Shown: positions 26,617 through 34,980, numbered from the stretch's first letter. The stretch is DNA of 64,000 nucleotides from Flavobacteriales bacterium (GCA_002707525.1 PAND01000026.1:1-64000); one strand, 5' to 3'. Made by a program: numbers and translations. The notes: a model not told the origin generated them from the letters alone.

Positions 26617-27012
26617 TCACTCTTCCTCGTAAGGCACGAATACATATCGTCCAACATTGGACATATTAATTGCACTCGTAAAAAGTGGTTCCCATACGTA
26701 GACTTGTTCATCCCTGTTGTAATGCCCTAGGTGTAATACCCAGTGCGAAGGAGCCAGTGTATACCACGCTCTCAAAAAGGCGTGTAATACCGGTGTCAAA
26801 CCAGTAACAACCAATTGGAAATCAACTACGTCATCGACGAGTTGGGAGTCCTTTACAAGACCCATTAGAAACTCACGTGCATGTGCAATGTGTGTTTCAA
26901 AATCCAATGGATAGTTTACGGTTTGAGGATATACCGATTTCTCAGTAACATCTTCTCCATCAACAATGATGTTGTGTCTACCTGCGCATAGCGCATATGT
27001 AATGGTAGTCAT
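26617..27012 (-). CDS. Unknown alpha/beta protein (131 aa)
   Basis: Has a VVTGLTPVLHAFLRAW segment followed by LHLGHYNRDEQVYVWEP. This order (TGLT..., then a hydrophobic strand and H-Y-[DN]-R) reminds me of small CRISPR-accessory Rossmann-type proteins, but I cannot confirm the family. No CRISPR array is present. Treat as unknown. Confidence 0.65.
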   Translation of the reverse strand: MTTITYALCAGRHNIIVDGEDVTEKSVYPQTVNYPLDFETHIAHAREFLMGLVKDSQLVDDVVDFQLVVTGLTPVLHAFLRAWYTLAPSHWVLHLGHYNRDEQVYVWEPLFTSAINMSNVGRYVFVPYEEE

Positions 27013-27349
27013 AAGACCTACGGTGAAACAATTAGTTACTCGCTTATTTTGCTTTTACATTCTCAGTGATTGTACCGCCACCGATTAACTTCATTAGAAC
27101 ATACGTCCTTCTGTTATTGTCCACCTACTTTGATTGTCCGAGCAGTTAGTACGCTCGTCCTTTCGTTTCCCCGTCGGGGAAAGGCAACAGCAACCCTACT
27201 CACTCCCTTGTTACGTCTAAGGGGTTTTTGGTTTACTGTTGGTTTTGTTTTTTTACTTTATGTTGCCGAAGTTACAGTTGGGCCTATCAAGCCTTTCTTT
27301 ATCTGATAACTTCGTATACGGATTAGTTTCACCTCCTGTCTAATCCAGA

Positions 27350-27401
27350 CTAAGTTCATCTGAGGTTGGTATTTCCTCATCATTTGAACATTTTCGTTTT
27401 T
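27350..27401 (-). promoter_or_regulatory. Leader element, copy 2 (degenerate)
   Basis: AAAAACGAAAATG then GATGAGG-AAATACCAA-CCTC and AACTTAG preserve the family layout. The short frame from ATGATG does not stop at the TAG here and runs on. Downstream lies AGGAGGTG and a 24-codon GTG frame of doubtful reality. Confidence 0.45.
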
Positions 27402-27414
27402 GTCATTTTTGAAA

Positions 27415-27525
27415 TCATTGGTTTTCTCGTTGCCACTTTTGCATAGCACGAAATTCCTTTATCCACTTTAGGTTTTTTCGTACTTCTGCAGCAAGTTCTT
27501 CCTTTGTTTTAACGTCTCCTGACAT
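27415..27525 (-). CDS. Small charged helical protein (36 aa)
   Basis: ATG after GACGTAGAA; sequence reads as a Lys/Glu-rich amphipathic helix (KEELAAEVRKNLKWIKEF). Its stop lies just before the degenerate leader element. Likely real but with unknown role. Confidence 0.5.
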   Translation of the reverse strand: MSGDVKTKEELAAEVRKNLKWIKEFRAMQKWQRENQ

Positions 27526-27894
27526 TTCTACGTCCCGATGAGCCTATTTTTAAACTCAAAGGGACTACGTGCTTTCATTCTCGCAGAAAGCATAACAGTG
27601 CGTCGGGCCACACTACTGGCATGCCGATTTATCACGAACCTATTTACAACTTCAAAACGGTGGAGTATATCTCTACCATCAGCCGGCATTTATTTGCGCA
27701 GCCAGCCTAGAATGTTCCATAGAGTTTGCATCTTAGCCGCCAATCTCATAGGCGGGCCGGGACGGTACGTGAGTGCGCTATCACTCATCGCTTTCAAACC
27801 GGTTACTTCTCTCCGTTGAATCTTTCTCAATAGTCGTTCCCCCTTATGGGGTCTTTGTACTGTCTATGTTTATTTTAATTTAACAAAAAGATAA

Positions 27895-27922
27895 TGGAAG
27901 TATGAATAAATTCATACTTCCA
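27895..27922. repeat. 13-bp arm palindrome
   Basis: TGGAAGTATGAAT and its exact complement flank a two-base AA spacer. The site sits in AT-rich DNA after TAACAAAAAGA. It could be an operator, origin iteron or a strong hairpin; nothing nearby decides. Confidence 0.7.
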
Positions 27923-29000
27923 ACCACCTTCCGCACCAGAAAACTGGTACTTGCATAAGTGTAGATTTTGTTTCTGCTTTAGAAGAGAAACGCTGTCTAA
28001 CTTATACCTAAGTTACTGAGCAACTCAGGACATGGGCGATACCAACGTCTTGAATTACTTTGTGCTGTTTAGTTGTTGCCAGATTGCACAGTTCTGGACT
28101 TTACTACGTGTCCTGTCGGGGGTAGCAAGGGGCGGACCAATGCACATTTAAGTGCTAGCACGATATTTTTAGGGTTCAACCTTAATTATCGCACATGGTC
28201 ATTAATTTCATTTCTTGTAATGTTTTAAAGTTGAACCAATTAATTTTATAATTTGTTGTGCAGTCGCACTGCACAGCCCTCCTCATCACAAGTAAACTTC
28301 ACTCTGGCTTTCTTCTTCCAGAGAACATTGTCACATTAAACACCCTTACGGGTTGCGTGCGTTTCTCTCAGCATCACTGCCTCGTTTTCACACGTCCTTC
28401 TTCTTCTAGTGGCCGTAGCCTTGTTAGGGCACTAAGCATGGCCATAATAGCCATATTGTCTTCCGCCTTTAGTTTTCGCTTTCGCAATCACCTTAGGTGT
28501 CCATGGCATTGGGAGCCACGGCACATTAGATAAGTAGGTCAACTCCAAGGTGTCTCCACCAAGGTCCATCACTTATCCGTATCACCCCATTGGGGTGCTC
28601 GATTTCAATTCAGTCCTGTCACGTTCACCAATGCTTATTGCCCTACGAAGGCAGTTCACACTGATATATTGCTCGTGACGTACGGTTACATCATATCCAT
28701 TGATAGCCGACTTTCTCATTCGCCGGCACGGTTTCTTCCCTTACGGGATATAATCAAGGCTCCGGTTTTACCCTTCTACCTGTCAATATAATTCACTTTT
28801 CGATTATGTTTAACGGCATTAATTCACGTTTGTATGTAAATCATCCTTGCTCTTGTCAAGGCGTATTATGCTACGCCCCGGCAAGACACAATCGCACAGC
28901 AAGGTGGCCAAACCACGCTACGCTGTGTCTGTCCAGTCGGTCGCCTCAGTTCCCCCTTTCGGGGGTTTCCCTTGCGGGTAACGGCTGTCGCTGGATTACT

Positions 29001-29140
29001 AAGTAGGATAAATCCTACCCCCACACCTTGGAGGGTGCAGGAAAGCCACACCTTGGAGGGTGTAGCAATCTAAGTAGGATGTCACTCCTACCCCCACAGC
29101 CTTGGAGGGCTGCAGGAAAGGCCACAAGTGGCCAATCTAT
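29001..29140. ncRNA. Tandem hairpin RNA with compensatory changes
   Basis: A unit made of CTAAGTAGGAT...TCCTACCCCCA plus a hairpin with loop TTGGAG is repeated from 29000 and 29070, with a third hairpin between. The stems change in a paired fashion: CACC-TTGGAG-GGTG in two copies and CAGCC-TTGGAG-GGCTG in the other. The paired change argues for selection on RNA structure. Confidence 0.6.
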
Positions 29141-29375
29141 GACGAATAAATCCGTCACCATTAATACAAGTACTAATGGTTACAACAAACAACAAGTTGT
29201 TTGCTTTAACTGGGGCTCGCCTCCTGAGTTTACTGCAGCACCACACCGCTATGCACGCAATACCTTCATCGGGGCTGCCGAATCGGATACGCTTGTTCTT
29301 CTCAATCAAAGGCGAAGGAAGACTTCATTGGATGGGTTGCTCCCCTTGGAGTCTCCATCTTTGTCATTCCTTCAA

Positions 29376-29480
29376 TAGTCAGAAGGGACTGGTGTCCCCT
29401 CCTCATTATGCTAGCGTATCGGATAGTACCGATACCCCACCATCTAAGCCCACTTTGGGGCGACAGGTAGAAGCCTGACG
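29376..29480 (-). ncRNA. Recurrent structured element, copy B
   Basis: GGGAC-TGGT-GTCCC hairpin, core CCTCATTATGCTAGCGTA at 29401-29418, GTATCGG-ATAGTA-CCGATAC hairpin, then ATCTAAGCCC...GGGGCGACAG and CAGG-TAGAAG-CCTG. Copy C shares the ATCTAAGCCC...GGGGCGA part as well as the core. Confidence 0.55.
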
Positions 29481-30046
29481 TACTCTAGAGAGTACGATTT
29501 ACTTCACTTGCTGTGGCACGCTTTCAGTCCACCACTCCTATCTAGGCCAAGAACTAATTAGTTCTTGGCTGTTGTATCTATTTCTATTTAGATATGATTG
29601 TTTTGATTGCTACTATAGTAACATATCGTCACAATCACCCTCCCACCACCGTTTAATTTTCTTATTACATATTATCCATTACAGTTTTCAACTGTTACTT
29701 CTGGTGATTAAACTCGGGTTCGATTTTAGTCAAACCCTAACTCAGAAGTTAGGAAAAGTAGTTTCTTTTTGGTTGGAAATCTACGTTTGCTAGAAAGTTT
29801 GTTAGACTTTGTTTTTAGCATCCGTATATCTTCCAGCGAGTAGAATTTATTGATTCTACAAAAAACTCGCTGTATTTCATTGGCCCTACTTGTTTGGAGA
29901 TTGCTATCCTTGCAATCCTATACTTTCAGGGGTTTATCCTCTATACTGAGTAGTGCATCATTGGCACCACAATACTCGGATTTCGCAGGCTCCGACCGCC
30001 TATTCGTGCTTGTATGTGGGCGCACGTCGCCACTGTAGGATTTGGA

Positions 30047-30409
30047 TTACTCTTCTTCAATCATCTCAAGCACTTTGGCTTCATATTTGCCTTCTGCTTC
30101 TTCCATGTAGTAGTCTTCCATTTGTTCCTTAGCAAGTTTCAAGCCTTCTGCCTCATCGCCGTTCATAACGTCAATGCAGATGTTCACCATGGAAATAACT
30201 TCCATGAGTCGGTGTCCAGTTAGGAATTGTGCTCCCGGGGAACCACGCACAGCAAGGACGAATCCTTGACTAAATGCGGCATCTCTACCTGCAGCGTCCA
30301 TAGCAATAACTCTCGTCCAAATAGACGAGTATGCTAGGGGCTTTGGGCCATATTTCTTGGTTTGCTTTCTTGTTAATTTATTTTTTAGTTTTTTTATAAT
30401 TTTGAACAC
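30047..30409 (-). CDS. Unknown basic-then-acidic protein (120 aa)
   Basis: GTG at 30409 follows AGTCAGGAGGACACTAAC, a good Shine-Dalgarno. Residues 2-25 are Lys-rich, the C-terminus is acidic and helical (KLAKEQMEDYYMEEAEGK). No family recognised. Leader copy 3 lies just upstream. Confidence 0.65.
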   Translation of the reverse strand: MFKIIKKLKNKLTRKQTKKYGPKPLAYSSIWTRVIAMDAAGRDAAFSQGFVLAVRGSPGAQFLTGHRLMEVISMVNICIDVMNGDEAEGLKLAKEQMEDYYMEEAEGKYEAKVLEMIEEE

Positions 30410-30433
30410 GTTAGTGTCCTCCTGACTTTTAGT

Positions 30434-30483
30434 CTAAGTTCTCCGGACTTGGTTATCCTTCATTGAACTTGAGTTTCGTTTTT
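30434..30483 (-). promoter_or_regulatory. Leader element, copy 3
   Basis: AAAAACGAA, outer stem AGTTC/GAACT, inner GGA/TCC with TAACCAAG loop, ending ACTTAG. A short frame MKDNQVRRT ends at that TAG. It precedes the GTG-initiated gene ending at 30047. Confidence 0.5.
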
Positions 30484-30499
30484 AGTAACCATGACTTAC

Positions 30500-30733
30500 T
30501 TAGAGTTCACGTACTGGCTTGGTAGCACTGTTGATAGCCTGAAGTCCGTTGTGCTTCATTGCTGTCCAGTCATCTCCTACGCCATCGTAGTGTCCTGCTT
30601 CTCCACACCCTCGGCATGGTAAATCGCTGCGTAGTGTGTGCTTACTGCCATCAAAGCCAGTCATTTGCACAGCACCGCATATAGCAGGCTCTCCGTTGTT
30701 TGTAGTCATCGGTTTAAAACATATTATCATCAT
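30500..30733 (-). CDS. Zinc-binding protein (77 aa)
   Basis: The start at the ATGATG after GAGGAAATTATT was chosen; a longer TTG start is possible. Cys at about residues 5 and 19 and CRGCG near residue 40 with a following His form a probable zinc site. Role unknown. Confidence 0.55.
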   Translation of the reverse strand: MMIICFKPMTTNNGEPAICGAVQMTGFDGSKHTLRSDLPCRGCGEAGHYDGVGDDWTAMKHNGLQAINSATKPVREL

Positions 30734-31417
30734 AATAATTTCCTCTGTGGCTGTGTCGTCAGCCGGCCATTCCACGGTACCTTGGTACTTATGGCGCAAT
30801 ACGGTAAGATAATTCTAATGGTTATCTTCACTCTATCCGTCGGTAATTGGTGACAGGAAGTTTACCAGACCTCCACATTCTTAGTAACCGACAAGTTAAT
30901 TTCTACACCTGCCTGCCGCTACGTCTTGCACCGTTAGCCCTTCATGGGCTGTAATTGGGGGTGTAATACTGGATACGAAAACCAGCCACCCGCTCTATGT
31001 TAGCATACCTGCTAACTAAAGTGAGAAAGATTACTCTTCTCACTTATCTATGTATATTTATGCCCATGCTCACTTTGTTTACACAATTGCTGAAGCGTTC
31101 AATGATATAGCACCCGGAATTCCACACCAAACAAAACCAACAGCATGACCTGTAAGGTTTCTTTAATTGTTTGACGCAATACTTCTCTTCGTATCCCGGT
31201 TTCTGTTTTTCAAATATTATTACTGTACGCGCTTCCCCTCCTGTATTTCTACCGAATGGAGGCCCCCTGTCGGGTATTTACGCTCACACTATATCACACG
31301 ATTTTCAGCGAGGCCGATAGTCATGCATGGGTGTTAGGTGGTTAGTAAGTACTACTAAGGAAACTAATAATCTTCCCGTAGGAAGGCTCCAAAGTAGGTC
31401 ATTACATAACCTAGGTC
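30734..31417. other. Non-coding stretch
   Basis: No credible gene. Pyrimidine-rich tracts and a few weak inverted repeats (TGTTAGCATACCTGCTAACT near 30998) are visible. It connects the 30.5-kb gene with the copy C element. Confidence 0.4.
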
Positions 31418-31525
31418 TAACTGCGAGGATGGCTAGTGCCCTCCTCATTATACTAGCGTAGTCAAGGGTATCGCTACCCTAACTTACACTGTATCTAAGC
31501 CCCATAAGGGGCGATAGCACAGTTT
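31418..31525 (-). ncRNA. Recurrent structured element, copy C
   Basis: Core CCTCATTATACTAGCGTA at 31443-31460, then GGGTA-TCGC-TACCC hairpin, ATCTAAG, and GCCCC-ATAA-GGGGC hairpin with GGGGCGATAG. The hairpin sequences differ from copy B while pairing is kept. Confidence 0.55.
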
Positions 31526-31596
31526 TGTCTAAACCATAGTACACTCATTACCCAGAGGTAAGCGGATATGTAAGATGATTATGTATTTCATTGTAG

Positions 31597-31677
31597 TTAT
31601 GATTCCAGAGTGTGCTTTATTGTTCTGGAATATAGTTGTAGCACCAGCCCTGAGGCCTTGTGCAAACTGTTTTCTAT
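31597..31677 (-). CDS. Possible 26-aa peptide with ATA start
   Basis: ATA stands exactly where the 32213 gene has ATG after the leader's CTTAG, opening 26 codons. It is the second case in the window (see 23695). No domain can be recognised; a decayed gene is the alternative. Confidence 0.28.
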   Translation of the reverse strand: MENSLHKASGLVLQLYSRTIKHTLES

Positions 31678-31730
31678 CTAAGTCCCTCAGAGGTTGGTAT
31701 ACCTCGTCATCGGACTGATGTTTCGTTTTT
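31678..31730 (-). promoter_or_regulatory. Leader element, copy 4
   Basis: TTAAAAACGAA, outer stem AGTCC/GGACT, inner GAGG-TATACCAA-CCTC, ending GGGACTTAG. The small frame MTRYTNL stops early at a TGA because of one base change relative to copies 5 and 6. Confidence 0.6.
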
Positions 31731-31748
31731 AATGTAATGTAACTATAC

Positions 31749-32213
31749 TTATTGATTGTGTATGTCTTCAATCTCTTGTCGCAAGGCGTTTATAGCCTTC
31801 ATTTGTCTTGTGAGTTGTCCCTTCAGAAGACCAACGGCTTTAGTGGTTGAATCTGCTTTAAGCATCTTTTCCACCTCGTCTATTGTGTCCTTCTTGTTCT
31901 TCGTCATAGACGAAGATAATGTTGTTTTAAGTTCACTGAACTTCTTGTCGATTATATCATCGACAATGTATTCAACTGTATGACCAACTGTTTGATTGAT
32001 TTGTACGCCAATTACTGTATGTAGTGCGTCCAAGGACTTTTCCATAGCAATTACTCTGGCTTCAAGGTCACTGTTTGTTACCTCTACTATCTTTGCAACT
32101 TGCTTGTAGTTCCTTGGCTTTACTCTTTTACATTCATGACAAACCCTATCACGGGATTTTGTCGAGAATTTTCTAAAGTTTTCGCCACATTTGATACACT
32201 CTGCTGTATTCAT
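31749..32213 (-). CDS. Zinc-finger coiled-coil protein (154 aa)
   Basis: CIKCG (residue 6) and CHECKR (residue 25) form an N-terminal zinc ribbon; residues about 45-154 are largely coiled coil (EKSLDALHTVIG, VGLLKGQLTRQMKAINALRQEIEDI). It starts at the ATG fused to the leader's TAG (TAGATG), suggesting re-initiation after the leader frame. Possibly a DNA-binding dimer. Confidence 0.68.
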   Translation of the reverse strand: MNTAECIKCGENFRKFSTKSRDRVCHECKRVKPRNYKQVAKIVEVTNSDLEARVIAMEKSLDALHTVIGVQINQTVGHTVEYIVDDIIDKKFSELKTTLSSSMTKNKKDTIDEVEKMLKADSTTKAVGLLKGQLTRQMKAINALRQEIEDIHNQ

Positions 32214-32267
32214 CTAAGTCCCTCGGAGGTTGGTATTCCTCGTCATTGGACTGGTGTCTTCGTTTTT
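32214..32267 (-). promoter_or_regulatory. Leader element, copy 5
   Basis: AAAAACGAAGACACC, stem AGTCC/GGACT enclosing GAGG-AATACCAA-CCTC. The frame MTRNTNLRGT ends at the TAG that abuts the ATG of the downstream gene. It is almost identical to copy 6. Confidence 0.65.
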
Positions 32268-32287
32268 AATCAAAATATATATTGTAT

Positions 32288-32509
32288 TCATGCTGTATCT
32301 CTACATGCCCTTGATAGGCTTGCTCTTTGTCGAGTCGCTTTCGCTCTGTCTGATGGGTGTACAGGGAAGTACGCATTGTTCTGATGCTTCGCAAAAGCGA
32401 TGCATGTTCTGTCTAAACATACGCCCTGTATTACGTGTATACCTTGGTGGAACTTAAGTAGCCCACCGCATTCTTTACAATCATTTCGTGTATATATTAA
32501 TTTGTACAT
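32288..32509 (-). CDS. Zinc-finger protein (73 aa)
   Basis: CKECGG (residue 11) and CLDRTC (near residue 31) make a four-Cys zinc site; the C-terminal half is Arg-rich (RAKATRQRASLSRACR). Preceded by leader copy 6. Function unknown. Confidence 0.6.
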   Translation of the reverse strand: MYKLIYTRNDCKECGGLLKFHQGIHVIQGVCLDRTCIAFAKHQNNAYFPVHPSDRAKATRQRASLSRACRDTA

Positions 32510-32515
32510 GTTTAC

Positions 32516-32568
32516 CTAAGTCCCTCGGAGGTTGGTATTCCTCGTCATCGGACTGTGTCTTCGTTTTT
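32516..32568 (-). promoter_or_regulatory. Leader element, copy 6
   Basis: Nearly the same sequence as copy 5, with the MTRNTNLRGT frame ending at CTTAG, then GTAAAC before the ATG of the 73-residue gene. Confidence 0.65.
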
Positions 32569-32581
32569 ATTGAACATCTTC

Positions 32582-32950
32582 TTACAACTGACGGTTGATA
32601 CCTGCACGCTTGGCGCAGGAATGACAACGGTTCAGTGCATCATTGGTACCGAATGTGAATGTGGCTAGTACGAGAGGAGAGTAGTAATACTCTTTGCTAG
32701 TACCGTCCATTTTCGTTACGATTACAGAGGATGCACCGTTTGGTGCAACTGTCCTCGGTCCAAATTTCCATGTTAGCCTACCACATCCAGCAATTTCGCA
32801 TTGGTATTTCTCCAATAACGGCATTCCTGTTTGTGGGCTAACATGTTCCCATGGTGCATCCTTTGGCAAGTCGCCTTGCTTTTGGAGTGTTTTTATCACC
32901 AAGTCATTCTTTCTTTCTGTTTCCAATTGATATTTACGGCTAAATGACAT
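32582..32950 (-). CDS. Zinc-binding protein (122 aa)
   Basis: CEIAGC near residue 51 and CHSC near residue 111 form a split zinc site spanning a beta-rich core. The upstream microprotein's stop overlaps this start (TAATG). Leader copy 6 follows directly downstream of it. Role unknown. Confidence 0.62.
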   Translation of the reverse strand: MSFSRKYQLETERKNDLVIKTLQKQGDLPKDAPWEHVSPQTGMPLLEKYQCEIAGCGRLTWKFGPRTVAPNGASSVIVTKMDGTSKEYYYSPLVLATFTFGTNDALNRCHSCAKRAGINRQL

Positions 32951-33090
32951 TACTGTTCACCCATAAAGGATGTAACTGTCACGTTTGCCGCACACTTTCC
33001 ACTGTTAATGTATCGTACGCATTGAGCCAATGGGCCCTTGTACAATTCTTGTCGTGTTTTCCAATGTTTTACAATGTATGTTCTTGACAT
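32950..33090 (-). CDS. Small protein (46 aa)
   Basis: ATG after CATAG; 46 residues, basic, with Cys at 24 and 33. Overlaps the next gene by one base in TAATG, indicating coupling. No fold recognised. Confidence 0.5.
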   Translation of the reverse strand: MSRTYIVKHWKTRQELYKGPLAQCVRYINSGKCAANVTVTSFMGEQ

Positions 33091-33178
33091 CTATGACGGC
33101 TCACCTAAGGTCGAAACCTTCAGGGTATTGCGGTCAACACGCTCATCGGCGTGTGCTACTCCGTTTATTTCAACGGGC

Positions 33179-33850
33179 TTAACGAATGCGTTTTTTAGAA
33201 TTTTTACGGAATGCATTACGGGCAACCCTGTCAGGGTTCATGCCTTTAGCATTCTTATCATACTTGATACGTTCTAGATTCCGCTTATCCCAGTTGAACG
33301 GGCTACGGTTATGTTTACCTAGAGTGTCTCTGTAGTCATTCCCATTTTCCAACGGGTATGGTAGTTTAGTACCTCGGAAGTTGCAGTTGCTAAACTGCAC
33401 CGATTTTAGTACCGCTTTTGACAAGTCGGCACCTCGGAAATTACAATCTTTGAACATCACCATCTTCAAAGTGCCAGTAAATACGGCTCTTGTGAAGTCA
33501 CAGTTTTCAATGACACCTCCCGGTGTCTTACGTTTCTTATGTTTCATGAAATTAGTAAAATGGCAATCAAACTTGCAGTTTTTGAACTGCGAGTTCTTTA
33601 TGATAGCACGCCTTTTACTATACCTACTTTTAGGCACAGCATGGTCACCATCAATGATTAACTTCATTTTCCTGTTACTGGTAAATGTTATTCCATTGCA
33701 ATTTACACTACGTAACCCACCGTATGATGATAAAATCTTCATAGCATTGGTTTGGTCAAGTCGTGTTAATTCCGTAGTACCTTTCTTTCTTGGTAGTACG
33801 ATTCTTAATTTGTATTCGTTATTGGGTTGTTTTTGTTTGTCTTTATTCAA
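33179..33850 (-). CDS. Pentapeptide-repeat protein, TTG start (223 aa)
   Basis: Residues about 85-175 consist of A(D/N)Lxx/CxFxx-type repeats (ENCDFTRAVF, FKDCNFRGADLS, FSNCNFRGTKL), forming a right-handed quadrilateral beta helix. Some such proteins mimic DNA and act on gyrase; others are of unknown role. A basic tail follows. TTG at 33850 is preceded by GTCAGGAG, a good Shine-Dalgarno. Confidence 0.75.
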   Translation of the reverse strand: MNKDKQKQPNNEYKLRIVLPRKKGTTELTRLDQTNAMKILSSYGGLRSVNCNGITFTSNRKMKLIIDGDHAVPKSRYSKRRAIIKNSQFKNCKFDCHFTNFMKHKKRKTPGGVIENCDFTRAVFTGTLKMVMFKDCNFRGADLSKAVLKSVQFSNCNFRGTKLPYPLENGNDYRDTLGKHNRSPFNWDKRNLERIKYDKNAKGMNPDRVARNAFRKNSKKRIR

Positions 33851-33863
33851 CTCCTGACTTTCG

Positions 33864-33925
33864 TCTATGAGGAACTATATGTCCTTCCTCCCTCATTATA
33901 CTAGCGTAATTAGGGGTATCGGTAC
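33864..33925 (-). ncRNA. Recurrent structured element, copy D
   Basis: Core CCTCATTATACTAGCGTA at 33891-33908 with AGGA...TCCT upstream and GGTA-TCG-GTACC downstream. It fits entirely between the pentapeptide-repeat gene and the winged-helix gene, so it is an intergenic element. Confidence 0.5.
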
Positions 33926-33927
33926 CT

Positions 33928-34176
33928 TTACACGTCGGCAAGTTTCCAGTATGTAACTTGCCTATTAGTGCCTCGGATAGTTTCAGTACGTAAAGCCGCA
34001 AACTGAGGCCTACGCTGTAGAAGATTTGTCAAACGCTGCGTTGTAATACCGTAACGACTATGCTCATTGTAGTTTGCCTGAATCTGGCGAGTATTAACCT
34101 CTCCAACATTATCCCTTTCCATGATACGGACAAATGCCGCCTCAATATGCTTTACTACTCTTGTATATTTTGCCAT
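33928..34176 (-). CDS. Small winged-helix-like protein (82 aa)
   Basis: Helix-turn-helix-like core VNTRQIQANYNEHSRYG followed by NLLQRR and a beta wing ending VTYWKL. It shares TRQI...N...RYG.T.....NLL with the protein at 52524, so the two are likely paralogues. Probably DNA-binding. Confidence 0.65.
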   Translation of the reverse strand: MAKYTRVVKHIEAAFVRIMERDNVGEVNTRQIQANYNEHSRYGITTQRLTNLLQRRPQFAALRTETIRGTNRQVTYWKLADV

Positions 34177-34178
34177 TA

Positions 34179-34505
34179 TTACAACTCCTGTTCTAAACGC
34201 TTTAACTTCGCTAGTTTGCGTTCTATAGTTTTTATTCCGCCCATTGATTCGACTTTGTCGATGATATCCAAAATGCGTGCTTGAGTCTTCCAGTTAGGTT
34301 CCTTGGGGAATGCGTATGCGACCATTCGCTGCTTATCGTAGCGACGAGTCTGCGTAGTAACGTAGACCTCTTTTTCCCACTCCTTGGGGCTCCCCATTAA
34401 GTATAACTTGTAAGTAGGTGGGTTATATACTTGTAGGTTATTATCAGTATCTTCATAACCGACCCGAATGCTCCTTGATTCCATGAGAACTACAACCTTC
34501 TCCAT
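34179..34505 (-). CDS. Unknown protein (108 aa)
   Basis: Mixed alpha/beta with a Lys-rich helical C-terminus. No family recognised. It begins the leftward gene series; the divergent plus-strand gene begins at 34525, leaving only about 20 bases between starts. Confidence 0.62.
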   Translation of the reverse strand: MEKVVVLMESRSIRVGYEDTDNNLQVYNPPTYKLYLMGSPKEWEKEVYVTTQTRRYDKQRMVAYAFPKEPNWKTQARILDIIDKVESMGGIKTIERKLAKLKRLEQEL

Positions 34506-34524
34506 ACAAATTCAAGTTAAGGCT

Positions 34525-34950
34525 ATGAATGAAGCAAGTGCCAAGAAAAAACTAAAGCAATGGTTAGAGCCAAGTTTGGCACTGAAAAAGAACTCAGATA
34601 TCACTGCAAAGAATCTGTCGGTAGTAGGTTCTGACGGCGTAGGGTCTACAGTGGCAAAGAAAAAGAGCGCACCTAAGCGTAAAGCAGAACCAGAGTATGA
34701 TGAAGATTATGATGAAGACTTTGAAGACTTGGACTGGGAAAGCCTAGACGAAGAAGAGGATGAGGATGATGATACTTCGGAAGATGACTGGGACGACGAT
34801 GACGAAGATTGGTCAGACTGGGACGAAGAAACCGATTCAGAAGATTCAAAGGAAGAAGATAAAGAAGAATCCGACGAATCTAAGGAAGAAGATAAGGAAG
34901 AAGAAGACGACTTAGATGACTTGTTAGATTTTGATGACGATGACTGGTGA
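34525..34950 (+). CDS. Highly acidic protein (141 aa)
   Basis: The first 60 residues are basic/helical (AKKKLKQWLEP, KKKSAPKRK). The last 80 are almost only Asp, Glu, Trp and Ser, ending in DDDDW. Start chosen to clear the divergent gene. Such tails occur in histone chaperones, single-strand binding protein tips and DNA mimics. It heads the RNA polymerase cluster, so a transcription role is possible. Confidence 0.68.
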   Translation: MNEASAKKKLKQWLEPSLALKKNSDITAKNLSVVGSDGVGSTVAKKKSAPKRKAEPEYDEDYDEDFEDLDWESLDEEEDEDDDTSEDDWDDDDEDWSDWDEETDSEDSKEEDKEESDESKEEDKEEEDDLDDLLDFDDDDW

Positions 34951-34980
34951 GGTTATATCTCACCATTGCTTCGGAGTAGC

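Larger units (their letters stand above)
27526..30046. other. 2.5-kb non-coding, hairpin-dense region
   Basis: No frame has the composition, start signals or direction of its neighbours. Instead there are many perfect stems: TGTGCAGT-CGC-ACTGCACA near 28257, CTCTGG...CCAGAG near 28302, CACCCC-ATT-GGGGTG near 28584, GGCGTA...TACGCC near 28860, ACCATTA...TAATGGT and CAAACAAC-AA-GTTGTTTG near 29157-29202, CGTACTC-TAGA-GAGTACG near 29477. This is best read as one or more large structured RNAs plus control sequence. Confidence 0.55.

Noticed and set aside
27258-27449. 63-codon frame through leader copy 2
   Set aside because: Most of its residues translate the repeated leader hairpin, and its start lies in another gene's end.
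28258-29478. Several 60-116 codon plus-strand frames
   Set aside because: They cover perfect hairpins and tandem repeats, lack start signals and have Ser/Arg/Pro-rich composition typical of non-coding reads.
31529-31771. 80-codon frame through leader copy 4
   Set aside because: It reads across the leader stems and overlaps the start of copy C; other leader copies are clearly non-coding at the same place.
26264-33925. The four-copy element as a CRISPR or transposon end
   Set aside because: Copies are kilobases apart with unrelated spacing, no spacers, no transposase and no target duplications.
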